From positions 1 through 9,925 of the forward strand of contig CANBPJ010000063.1 of assembly GCA_947371415.1 (NCBI GenBank): 9,925 nucleotides of DNA. The letters are read 5' to 3'. The stretch is from Burkholderiaceae bacterium. GTDB taxonomy: Bacteria; Pseudomonadota; Gammaproteobacteria; Burkholderiales; Burkholderiaceae. The translations under genes were made by a program, and so were the position numbers. Shown piece by piece: positions 1 through 6,378 of this stretch. Under the pieces are notes generated by a model. That model did not search any database and was not told where the DNA came from. It saw only the letters and a program-made list of their open reading frames with translations. How positions within the stretch are numbered: position 1 is the stretch's first letter; each line of letters opens with the position of its first letter.

Positions 1-76
1 TATTGCGGGAGTGCTTGGTGCCTTAATTTTTATGGGCATACTCCTCCTGATAGTTAAAGCAGTTGTGTCCCATTGA
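1..76 (+). CDS. DUF2970-family small membrane protein, C-terminal end only
   Basis: The frame starting at base 2 encodes the last 24 residues of a protein and ends at TGA 74-76. The tail begins IAGVLGALIF and is one hydrophobic helix ending KAVVSH. This wording matches what I remember of the C-terminus of DUF2970 proteins, small single-helix membrane proteins often found just before coxC in Burkholderiales oxidase clusters. Their function is not known to me. The stop lies 29 bases before the coxC start, so the two are probably cotranscribed. The start lies outside the window. The family call rests on a short tail and on position. Confidence 0.6.
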   Translation, partial: IAGVLGALIFMGILLLIVKAVVSH

Positions 77-105
77 TTATTTTTTGATTGAATAGAGAGA
101 ATAAG

Positions 106-960
106 ATGTCATCCAATTCAACCCCTTACTATTTTGTTCCTGGCTTATCCGGCCATCCAGCAAGAGCGGCGCTAGGCTTGTTAGCCTTTGGTGCTGGCAT
201 GTCTGGATGGGTAAATCACGCAGCCTGGGGTGCCCCAGTCACTGCGGTAGGCGTTCTCTGGGTTCTGTTTGTGCTCTACAACTGGTTTGGCGACACAATT
301 GCTGAGTCCAATGCTGGCAAGAACGGTATTAACGTTGATATTTCTTATCGCTGGTCGATGGCCTGGTTCATCTTCTCTGAGATCATGTTCTTCGGCGCAT
401 TCTTTGCCGCACTGTTCTATGCGCGCAATATTGCAATGCCTTGGATGGGTGATGTAGAGAGCAAATTGCTTTGGCCTAATTTCACAGCTGTTTGGCCTAA
501 TGACGGCCCTGCAGGCTTGGTTGAGAAATTCACCACCATGGGTCCGTGGCCAATTCCTACCATCAACACCTTGTTGCTCTTGAGCTCTGGTGTCACTGTT
601 ACCTATGCTCACCATGCGCTTCGTGAGAATCATATGAAGCAGGCAATCATGGGCTTAGCGGCTACTGTGGGCCTAGGCTTTGTATTCTTATGCTTCCAGG
701 GTTACGAGTACTACCATGCTTACCATGCGCTGAACTTGAAGTTAACTTCAGGCGTTTATGGTTCAACCTTCTTTATGCTGACTGGCTTCCATGGTTTCCA
801 CGTATTTCTGGGCGGCTTGATGTTGGCCATTGTCTTGCGTCGCATGATTCGTGGTGACTTTACGGCTGACAATCATTTTGCGTTTGAAGGTGCCGCTTGG
901 TACTGGCACTTCGTTGACGTTGTCTGGCTAGGTCTCTACATCGCTGTTTATTGGATGTAA
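106..960 (+). CDS. coxC: Cytochrome c oxidase subunit III (aa3 type)
   Basis: Subunit III of the heme-copper terminal oxidase, an integral inner-membrane protein that stabilises the catalytic core of subunits I and II. The 284-residue product has the usual length and seven hydrophobic segments. Family signatures include WSMAWFIFSEIMFFGAFF near residues 83-100, the SSGVTVTYAHHAL stretch mid-protein, GFHGFHVFLGG in the last third, and the C-terminal FEGAAWYWHFVDVVWLGLY. I chose ATG 106, preceded by the purine-rich AGAGAGA at 94-100. An in-frame TTG at 88 would add six polar residues and has no better ribosome-binding site. It follows the DUF2970 tail and is the last gene of its cluster, being followed directly by a terminator. 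Confidence 0.97.
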   Translation: MSSNSTPYYFVPGLSGHPARAALGLLAFGAGMSGWVNHAAWGAPVTAVGVLWVLFVLYNWFGDTIAESNAGKNGINVDISYRWSMAWFIFSEIMFFGAFFAALFYARNIAMPWMGDVESKLLWPNFTAVWPNDGPAGLVEKFTTMGPWPIPTINTLLLLSSGVTVTYAHHALRENHMKQAIMGLAATVGLGFVFLCFQGYEYYHAYHALNLKLTSGVYGSTFFMLTGFHGFHVFLGGLMLAIVLRRMIRGDFTADNHFAFEGAAWYWHFVDVVWLGLYIAVYWM

Positions 961-966
961 GGAAAT

Positions 967-998
967 AAAAATCGGGGCGCTAAGCCCCGATTTGTTTT
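967..998. terminator. Bidirectional Rho-independent terminator between convergent genes
   Basis: A stem of about ten base pairs (AAATCGGGGC with GCCCCGATTT) encloses the five-base loop GCTAA. On the plus strand it is followed by TTTGTTTT. On the minus strand the run TTTTATTT follows the same stem. It starts a few bases after the coxC stop, and the minus-strand gene at 1020-1232 converges on it, so it can end transcription from both sides. Confidence 0.9.
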
Positions 999-1019
999 GG
1001 CTGATGGCTTTTATCGTAC

Positions 1020-1232
1020 TTAGTTTGTTCCAACCCGAATACCGGTAGCTTCAATATAGCCAAAATAGTGAGCAATCAGAATACCAAGAAATAGAATTAT
1101 TGAAAGCCCAATACGTAGCATGAGGGACTGAACCATTCTTGAGCTGCCGCCCTTATCCTTCATCATGAAGAAGAGGGCTGAGCCTAAGCTTCCTACAATC
1201 ATTAGCAGTGCAATTGGAATAATCCATTTCAT
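1020..1232 (-). CDS. Twin-transmembrane small protein (DUF2909-like)
   Basis: A 70-residue protein with two hydrophobic helices, roughly residues 3-23 and 41-61, joined by a short charged loop (KDKGGSSR). Size, two-helix layout and position between coxC and SURF1 fit the DUF2909 'twin transmembrane' family seen in many betaproteobacterial oxidase regions. A role in oxidase assembly or stability is suggested only by location. The ATG at 1232-1230 has a good Shine-Dalgarno AGGAG on the minus strand (1242-1246), eight or nine bases away. It is transcribed against both neighbours. Its 3' end faces the shared terminator, and its start codon lies only 20 bases from that of SURF1, which is divergent. 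Confidence 0.82.
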   Translation of the reverse strand: MKWIIPIALLMIVGSLGSALFFMMKDKGGSSRMVQSLMLRIGLSIILFLGILIAHYFGYIEATGIRVGTN

Positions 1233-1240
1233 CTCAAAGT

Positions 1241-1246
1241 ACTCCT
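1241..1246 (-). promoter_or_regulatory. Ribosome-binding site of the twin-transmembrane gene, abutting the SURF1 start
   Basis: The minus-strand sequence AGGAGT lies eight bases before the ATG at 1232-1230 and fixes that start. The same bases end just before the alternative GTG (1247) and six bases before the ATG (1253) of the divergent SURF1 gene. One short segment therefore serves the 5' ends of two opposing genes. Confidence 0.75.
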
Positions 1247-1252
1247 GTGAAT

Positions 1253-2029
1253 ATGTTTTCTAGCTTCATTACTAGTCGTATAGTCGCTACTTTATCAGCC
1301 CTAGCGGTGATTTTAGTTGGCTGCAGCGCTGGAATTTGGCAGCTCAATCGGGCAGATCAAAAGATTCGCTTGGGTGAATCTTTAGCTACTAAGCTACAAA
1401 TGCCTATTCTGAATGCCAATGCCGATAGTTTGACCCTAGAGCAGGCTGCAGAGCGTCGAATTGTTGCTCGCGGCCGCTTTATTCAGGATGAGGCAATTTG
1501 GCTCGATAACCGGCCGCGACCTATTCCTGAGGGGGGGTCGGGGAGCGTGGGACAGTCTGGCTTTTATCTGATGATGCCTTTGAGGTTGGAGGGGAAGCAG
1601 TCAGTTTTGTGGGTAAACCGAGGTTGGGCTCCCCGCAATAACCAGAATCGGATTGAGTTACCGCCGGTGAATACTACCGATGAAGTGGTCCTGATTGAAG
1701 GTGTTGCCTTCCCTCATCCCGGAAAAGTGTATGAGTTGGGTCAAAAGGGTGATGTAGTAGCAAGGCCCCGGATTGAGCAAAATTTTGATTTAGCGCTTGA
1801 GGCCCAAAGTCACAGTTGGACGCAGTTAGCATTCATAGTACGAGAATCCTACACAAGTAAGAATGATGGTTTGATCAGGAATTGGCCCTTGCCAACAAAC
1901 GGAGTCGATCGCCATTATGCTTATGCCTTTCAGTGGTTTGCATTGGCCTTATTAGGATTTGTGTTTTGGCTCATCAATGGGTTCATAAAATATCGGCGAG
2001 AGCTTGTTATCAACGGAGATAGAGTGTGA
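1253..2029 (+). CDS. SURF1 family cytochrome oxidase assembly protein
   Basis: SURF1 proteins are inner-membrane factors that help place heme A in subunit I of the aa3 oxidase. The 258-residue product has the classic plan of an N-terminal helix (about residues 8-28), a periplasmic domain and a C-terminal helix (about 225-245). Diagnostic stretches are GIWQLNRADQK after helix 1, the central VLWVNRGWAPR, and HYAYAFQWFALALLGFVFW at the second helix. ATG 1253 is chosen. An in-frame GTG at 1247 would add two residues. Neither has a recognisable Shine-Dalgarno, which is unusual here. The gene opens the assembly operon and overlaps the next gene by four bases (GTGA, 2026-2029). A seven-G run at 1531-1537 lies in codons for a Gly/Ser-rich loop. 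Confidence 0.93.
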   Translation: MFSSFITSRIVATLSALAVILVGCSAGIWQLNRADQKIRLGESLATKLQMPILNANADSLTLEQAAERRIVARGRFIQDEAIWLDNRPRPIPEGGSGSVGQSGFYLMMPLRLEGKQSVLWVNRGWAPRNNQNRIELPPVNTTDEVVLIEGVAFPHPGKVYELGQKGDVVARPRIEQNFDLALEAQSHSWTQLAFIVRESYTSKNDGLIRNWPLPTNGVDRHYAYAFQWFALALLGFVFWLINGFIKYRRELVINGDRV

Positions 2030-2685
2030 GTGATAAAGAGTTATTGATCCCAGCTTCGCAAACAGATGCATCTGCGATTAATGTGCAGACCCGTCGCGGG
2101 CGCATACAGATGCTTTTTTTACTACTTGCTTGTGCTGCACCCGTGATCGCCTCCTATCTGGCTTATTACGTATTTAAGCCAGAGGGTGGAAAAACCAATT
2201 TTGGAACTTTGGTTCAGCCTGCGCAAGACCTGAATCCTGCCTGGTTTGATATTCCCTTTCAAGGTAAATGGACCTTATTGGTGGCCAGGCCTTCAGGAGC
2301 GTGCGCGGTAAAAAACGAATCCTGTCTCGAGGCTTTATTTTTAATGCGCCAGCTGCGCATTGCTGTTGGTCGTGAGAGCGGTCGCGTACAGTTAGTGTGG
2401 ATCAATACTGACGGTAAGCCAGTGGATCCAGAGGTATTGCTAGCCTATGATCAAAAAACAGCAGGATTTCAGATTCTGACTTTGCCAACCGACCCGAAGT
2501 TGAAGGCTGAGTTTGATGCTTGGCTCAATCGTGATGGCGCAGGCCAGGATATCCAGTTGATTGATCCCAGTCCCGCGAAGATGATGGTCTTTCCTGTGAC
2601 GAACTCCCCTAAGGAATTTGGCAGCATTAAGAAAGATCTAGAAAAGTTACTGCGTCTCAACCGTAAAGGTGAGAACTTGCAATGA
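2026..2685 (+). CDS. Membrane-anchored thioredoxin-like protein of the oxidase assembly operon
   Basis: A 219-residue protein with a cytoplasmic N-terminus carrying RRGR (23-26), one membrane helix at about 29-50 and a periplasmic domain of about 165 residues. The domain has the feel of a SCO/thioredoxin fold: GKWTLL (80-85), then Cys93 and Cys100 six residues apart, then a helix with LMRQLR, then VQLVWINTDG. Relatives in proteobacterial cox operons are often listed as hypothetical or mislabelled oxidase subunits. I cannot name a proven function. The cysteine pair and context suggest copper or thiol handling during CuA or CuB assembly, which is inference. The GTG start at 2026 has GGAG at 2015-2018 and overlaps the SURF1 stop. 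Its own stop overlaps the COX15 start (ATGA). Confidence 0.85.
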   Translation: MSDKELLIPASQTDASAINVQTRRGRIQMLFLLLACAAPVIASYLAYYVFKPEGGKTNFGTLVQPAQDLNPAWFDIPFQGKWTLLVARPSGACAVKNESCLEALFLMRQLRIAVGRESGRVQLVWINTDGKPVDPEVLLAYDQKTAGFQILTLPTDPKLKAEFDAWLNRDGAGQDIQLIDPSPAKMMVFPVTNSPKEFGSIKKDLEKLLRLNRKGENLQ

Positions 2686-3812
2686 GTAACCTGTTGTTAC
2701 TGGCGGAGTTGGCATTAATCGCCATTGTCTTTGCAGGACTTCCGCTGCTCTATTTGTGGAAAAGGCCGGGCTATGACTTTTTCCAAAAGCTCAATTGGGT
2801 ATTGGTCTTTATGACCTTTGATCTGATTGTGTTTGGTGCCTTTACTCGCTTAACGGATTCTGGCTTGGGTTGTCCTGATTGGCCGGGATGCTACGGTACT
2901 TCCAATCCATGGCATGCGATTGGTGACATCACGCTTGCCGAAGCAGCGATGCCCACCGGGCCCGTAACCGTGATTAAGGCATGGATCGAAATGATCCATC
3001 GCTATTTAGCCATGACAGTCGGCGCCTTGATTTTGATTCAGGTGGGATTGGCCTGGAGTAAGCTCAAGCGCTTGGGTAATAAGCCCTTGCTGGGTAGTTG
3101 CGGTTTATTACTCTTGGTCTGTATTCAAGGGGCATTTGGCGCATGGACAGTCACCTTGAAGTTGCAACCCATTATTGTGAGCATCCATTTAATGTTGGCC
3201 TTGGTATTGTTGGCTTCTTTAACTGCTTATGCTCAGCAAGAGTGGCAAGACTCATCTACTTCAGTAAAGCAGTTTCAAGTAAGACCCCTTTCTGCGAAGT
3301 TGTTACTGTTAGCTTCGCTTGCTTTGGGAACCCAAATCTTTTTAGGAGCATGGGTGAGTACCAATTACGCTGTGCTGGCATGCCCTGATTTTCCTACCTG
3401 TATGGGCGCTCTTTGGCCAGAAACTGCTTGGCAAGAGGGTTTTACTTTGTGGCGCGCGCTGGGTCTCAATGCTCAAGGTGAATCTATTTCACCTATGGCC
3501 CTGCAAACAATTCATTGGGCGCATCGCGTATTTGCGATCTGCGCTCTTGCAGCGCTCGGATTGCTAGCAATGAATACATTTAGAGTGACGAATGTGGCTG
3601 TATCAGGATTGGGGCGCATTGCGAAGTTATTGCTAGCCCTACTGATTCTTCAAGCGCTTACGGGTATCTCTAATGTCGTCTTTCAGTGGCCATTAGTTGC
3701 CGCCTTAATGCACACCGCCGGCTCTGCAGCTTTAGTGTTTTGCTTGGTACGCCTAAGCCACTGGGCATCATGGGGTGCACCCATTCATATTAAGATAGTC
3801 AAACCATCATGA
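2682..3812 (+). CDS. ctaA: Heme A synthase (COX15/CtaA family)
   Basis: An inner-membrane enzyme that oxidises the C8 methyl group of heme O to a formyl group, giving heme A for the aa3 oxidase. The 376-residue product has eight predicted helices in two related halves. The first half carries FGAFTRLTDSGLGCPDWPG (51-69) with Cys64 and Cys70, then His106 (EMIHRYLA) and His169 (VSIHLMLA). The second half carries ACPDFPTC (Cys234, Cys240), His278 and His281 (TIHWAHRVFA) and His344 (LMHTAG). These are the histidines expected to bind the two hemes. The paired cysteines are the known loop cysteines. Start ATG 2682 overlaps the preceding stop by four bases, with AGGTGAG at 2667-2673 upstream, and its stop overlaps the next start. 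Confidence 0.96.
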   Translation: MSNLLLLAELALIAIVFAGLPLLYLWKRPGYDFFQKLNWVLVFMTFDLIVFGAFTRLTDSGLGCPDWPGCYGTSNPWHAIGDITLAEAAMPTGPVTVIKAWIEMIHRYLAMTVGALILIQVGLAWSKLKRLGNKPLLGSCGLLLLVCIQGAFGAWTVTLKLQPIIVSIHLMLALVLLASLTAYAQQEWQDSSTSVKQFQVRPLSAKLLLLASLALGTQIFLGAWVSTNYAVLACPDFPTCMGALWPETAWQEGFTLWRALGLNAQGESISPMALQTIHWAHRVFAICALAALGLLAMNTFRVTNVAVSGLGRIAKLLLALLILQALTGISNVVFQWPLVAALMHTAGSAALVFCLVRLSHWASWGAPIHIKIVKPS

Positions 3813-4702
3813 GCAGCTCAACCCCCTCCACACCTGTAGCGATGCCACGTTGGCGTCAATATTGGGTTCTCACTAAGCCTCGCGTCACTCAGCTGGCTGT
3901 CTTCTGTGCCGTAATTGGCATGTTCTTGGCAACGCCAGGTATGGTCCCTTATCCAGTTCTGATTGGCGGTATTGTCGGTATTTGGTTGTTAGCGGGCGCG
4001 GCTTTTGCCATGAACTGCTTAATTGAGCAGGCTGTGGATGCCAAGATGAAGCGCACTGCATGGAGGCCCTCTGCAACTGGTGAGGTAACACCTTTTCACA
4101 TTACTATTTTTTCTATTGTTCTCGGTAGCTTAGGTGCGGTGATTTTGTGGAACTTCTGTAACCCGTTAACGATGTGGCTCACACTCGCAACTTTTGTTGG
4201 TTACGCTGTGATCTACACCTGGCTACTGAAGCCCGCAACCCCTCAAAACATAGTGATTGGCGGGCTCTCTGGTGCAATGCCGCCGGCTTTAGGTTGGGCT
4301 GCGGTGACCAATGGTTTATCGGCTGAAGCATGGCTCTTAGTGCTCATCATTTTTGTTTGGACTCCGCCCCACTTTTGGGCGCTAGCTTTATATCGCCGCG
4401 ATGATTATGTACAAAGTGGTTTGCCAATGTTGCCAGTGACGCATGGTGAGCGTTTTACCCTTCTCAATATTCTGCTCTATACCCTGATCTTGATTGCCGC
4501 TACTTTACTACCCTATATATATGGCATGAGTGGCTTGGTGTATCTGATTTCTGCGATCATTCTGGGCTTCATGTTCTTGGCTTATGCAATTGCTTTATTT
4601 GTTTCTTATAGCGATGCACTGGCGAAGAAGACCTTTCGATTCTCGATTACCTATTTATCATTGCTCTTTGCGGCACTGTTAATAGATCACTACTTCATTT
4701 GA
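3809..4702 (+). CDS. ctaB: Protoheme IX farnesyltransferase (heme O synthase)
   Basis: A UbiA-superfamily membrane prenyltransferase that adds a farnesyl group to heme B, making heme O, the substrate of the COX15 protein encoded just upstream. It has 297 residues and about nine helices. The first active-site motif is NCLIEQAVDAKMKRTAWRP, starting at Asn69 (69-87). The second polar motif lies at 195-200 (YRRDDY), after WTPPHFWALAL, and is followed by GLPMLPVTHG (204-213). YTWLLKPATPQN and GAMPPALGW are further family stretches. In the first motif the usual N-x3-D-x3-D reads N69-x3-E73-x3-D77, which I recall as normal in betaproteobacterial members. ATG 3809 overlaps the COX15 stop (ATGA). Also called COX10 or cyoE-like. 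Confidence 0.96.
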   Translation: MSSSTPSTPVAMPRWRQYWVLTKPRVTQLAVFCAVIGMFLATPGMVPYPVLIGGIVGIWLLAGAAFAMNCLIEQAVDAKMKRTAWRPSATGEVTPFHITIFSIVLGSLGAVILWNFCNPLTMWLTLATFVGYAVIYTWLLKPATPQNIVIGGLSGAMPPALGWAAVTNGLSAEAWLLVLIIFVWTPPHFWALALYRRDDYVQSGLPMLPVTHGERFTLLNILLYTLILIAATLLPYIYGMSGLVYLISAIILGFMFLAYAIALFVSYSDALAKKTFRFSITYLSLLFAALLIDHYFI

Positions 4703-4703
4703 A

Positions 4704-5315
4704 ATGAGCATGAATTTATCAAAGCTAAGCTCCCGCATTGTCCGCATTTTGATGTTGTCACTGTTAGGCTTGGCTGTGCTTGCTTGTAGCCCAAAGCCTA
4801 GCTTCAAGAATGTGGACATTACTGGTAGTAAGGCGTTTGGCAATGATTTCAGTTTGCTCGATCCTGATGGTAATGTCAGAACACTGGCGGACTTTAAGGG
4901 CAAGGTAGTAGTCATGTTCTTTGGCTATACCCAGTGTCCAGATATTTGCCCAACGACGCTCACTGAGATGCAGCAAGTCATGACTTTATTGGGCCCTCAG
5001 GCAGATAAGGTGCAAGTTTTATTTGTGACGGTGGATCCAGATCGGGATACGGCAGCAATACTCAAGCAGTACGTGCCTGCATTTGATTCGCGCTTCTTGG
5101 GCTTGCGTCCAGCAGACCAGACCGCTCTAGAGAAGGTCGCTAAAGACTTTAAGATTTATTACAAGAAGGTAGCAGGCACTAGTCCTGGTTCATACACTAT
5201 GGATCACACTGCTGGAAGCTATGCCTTTGATCCAGAGGGACATCTGCGTCTTTATATCAAGCATGCGCAAGGTCCTGAAACCTTGGCGCAAGATTTAAAA
5301 GAACTGCTGAAGTAA
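4704..5315 (+). CDS. SCO1/SenC family copper chaperone, probable lipoprotein
   Basis: SCO proteins are periplasmic, membrane-tethered thioredoxin-fold proteins that bind copper and help mature the CuA centre of oxidase subunit II. The 203-residue product has the full copper-binding set: Cys78 and Cys82 in GYTQCPDICPTT, and His168 in YTMDHTAGSYAFD. VDPDRDT (110-116) is also typical. The N-terminus has Arg11 and Arg14, a hydrophobic core and AVLAC, so Cys28 may be a lipidated cysteine. Leu at -2 makes the lipobox imperfect, and an uncleaved anchor is the alternative. ATG 4704 begins one base after the COX10 stop. ATG 4710 is in frame and also possible. No clear ribosome-binding site is seen, consistent with coupling. 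It is the last gene of the assembly operon. Confidence 0.95.
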   Translation: MSMNLSKLSSRIVRILMLSLLGLAVLACSPKPSFKNVDITGSKAFGNDFSLLDPDGNVRTLADFKGKVVVMFFGYTQCPDICPTTLTEMQQVMTLLGPQADKVQVLFVTVDPDRDTAAILKQYVPAFDSRFLGLRPADQTALEKVAKDFKIYYKKVAGTSPGSYTMDHTAGSYAFDPEGHLRLYIKHAQGPETLAQDLKELLK

Positions 5316-5340
5316 AAACTACGAAGTAGGGGGCGAGGAA

Positions 5341-6282
5341 TTAAGCGGCTTGCACTTGAAGTAGGCCGCGCATCTTTTTGAGCGCAGCTGTCTCAATTTG
5401 GCGAACGCGTTCTGCTGAGATGCCATATTCATTTGCGAGATCATGCAATGTCTTTGTGCCATTACCATCCGCATCCATCGCCAACCAGCGTGATTGAACA
5501 ATGTTACGGCTGCGCTCATCTAAAGCCATGAGGGCTTGATCTAGTTGAGGGCCATGCAATGCATCAGTTGCAGCCGCAGCCATCATCTCTGTGGGCTCTT
5601 GACTGTTGTCGGCTAACCATTGAATCGGCGCATAGGCTGATTCATCATCGTTGTCATCGCCCTCCAGGGCAACATCACCACCGGCAAGGCGCATTTCCAT
5701 CTCCTTAACATCAGAACCTTTGACATCAAGGGCCTTAGCTAAGGCATCCACTTCATTCGGGGTGAGGGTGGCTAGAGTGGGTTTGTTACTACGCAAATTA
5801 AAGAACAACTTGCGCTGTGCTTTAGTCGTCGCCACTTTAACTAAACGCCAATTCTTGAGAATGTACTCATGAATCTCTGCCTTAATCCAATGGATGGCAT
5901 AAGAGACTAGACGTGCACCTTGATTTGGATCGTAGCGCTTCACCGCTTTCATCAGGCCGATATTGCCTTCTTGAATTAAGTCCGCGTGCGGAATTCCATA
6001 GCCAAGATATTGGCGCGCAACAGATACAACCAAACGGAGGTGGGAGAGAACTAAAGTTTTAGCAGCATCCACATTTTCAGTGCGACGAAACTCCTGCGCC
6101 AGATGCAGTTCTTCTGCAGCGCTGAGCATGGGTACGCGATTGACATACGCAATATAAGAGTCGAGTGTGCCAACCCCCAGGGAGGGCAACATTGGAAAGG
6201 CAAGCGAAGCCGCAGCAGTCTGCGCTGCCGGCAGGGTTTGCCTTGCTTGCAATTGCGGTTTGAATGCTTTCTTTTGAACCAT
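5341..6282 (-). CDS. rpoH: RNA polymerase heat-shock sigma factor sigma-32 (RpoH)
   Basis: An alternative sigma factor that directs RNA polymerase to chaperone and protease promoters after heat or protein-folding stress. The 313-residue protein is longer than the roughly 284 of E. coli. It has region 1.2 near 41-60 (LDSYIAYVNRVPMLS), region 2 at 101-150 (DLIQEGNIGLMKAVKRYD and the SYAIHWIKAEIHEYILKNW stretch), and the RpoH box QRKLFFNLR at 156-164. That box separates RpoH from other group 2/3 sigmas. Region 4.2 near the C-terminus has the helix-turn-helix with ISAERVRQIE. An acidic spacer with DDNDDES lies between regions 3 and 4. ATG 6282 gives an Ala/Gln-rich N-terminal extension. The leader is A-rich with no Shine-Dalgarno. 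A CIRCE operator lies 41 bases upstream. It lies downstream of ftsY and converges with the SCO gene across 25 bases. Confidence 0.97.
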   Translation of the reverse strand: MVQKKAFKPQLQARQTLPAAQTAAASLAFPMLPSLGVGTLDSYIAYVNRVPMLSAAEELHLAQEFRRTENVDAAKTLVLSHLRLVVSVARQYLGYGIPHADLIQEGNIGLMKAVKRYDPNQGARLVSYAIHWIKAEIHEYILKNWRLVKVATTKAQRKLFFNLRSNKPTLATLTPNEVDALAKALDVKGSDVKEMEMRLAGGDVALEGDDNDDESAYAPIQWLADNSQEPTEMMAAAATDALHGPQLDQALMALDERSRNIVQSRWLAMDADGNGTKTLHDLANEYGISAERVRQIETAALKKMRGLLQVQAA

Positions 6283-6320
6283 TTTTTTTATTATGTATTT
6301 TTAGGTGTTAGTAGGTGTCT

Positions 6321-6350
6321 ATTTTAGCACTCTTGTCAAGAGAGTGCTAA
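6321..6350 (-). promoter_or_regulatory. Probable rpoH promoter, overlapping CIRCE
   Basis: On the minus strand the sequence TAAAAT (6326-6321) is a five-of-six match to a sigma-70 -10 box. TTAGCA (6350-6345), 18 bases upstream, is a four-of-six match to the -35. Transcription would start near 6314, giving a leader of about 30 bases. The perfect -35 hexamer TTGACA (6339-6334) in the CIRCE spacer is an alternative, but no good -10 stands 16-18 bases after it. Either way the operator would block polymerase. Which hexamers are used is uncertain. Confidence 0.45.
6324..6350 (-). promoter_or_regulatory. CIRCE operator (HrcA-binding site) upstream of rpoH
   Basis: The 27 bases are a perfect inverted repeat, TTAGCACTC, nine bases, GAGTGCTAA, identical to the textbook CIRCE element in arms and spacer length. 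CIRCE is bound by the repressor HrcA, which depends on GroEL to stay active and is released on heat stress. The site ends 41 bases before the rpoH ATG, inside the ftsY-rpoH gap, and overlaps the likely promoter. It implies HrcA repression of rpoH transcription. hrcA itself is not in the window. Confidence 0.93.
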
Positions 6351-6378
6351 TGGTTTTTTACTTCTATAAGCCTATGAT

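Noticed and set aside
88..105. Upstream TTG start for coxC
   Set aside because: It adds only six polar residues, and ATG 106 has the purine-rich sequence at a normal distance.
181..633. 150-codon open frame on the minus strand inside coxC
   Set aside because: It lies wholly opposite a clear coxC sequence, has no hydrophobic or family pattern, no ribosome-binding site, and reads like a reverse-strand shadow.
1253..1330. Lipobox-like LVGC in the first helix of SURF1
   Set aside because: SURF1 proteins keep this helix as an uncleaved membrane anchor, and the family residues GIWQLNRADQK follow directly, so the match is probably chance.
3098..3388. 96-codon open frame in another plus frame of the heme A synthase gene
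   Set aside because: The COX15 frame is continuous and carries all expected heme ligands, so this is an out-of-frame shadow.
5345..5379. Possible terminator for the SCO operon inside the 3' end of rpoH (GCGGC ... GCCGC, then CTTTTT)
   Set aside because: The stem is only five pairs with a 15-base loop, and the T-run starts several bases after it. It is also within coding sequence. The 25-base gap between the convergent genes holds no better candidate.
6324..6363. Plus-strand hairpin followed by TGGTTTTTTA, resembling a terminator
   Set aside because: The hairpin is the CIRCE palindrome and no plus-strand gene runs into it, so the T-run after it is probably incidental.
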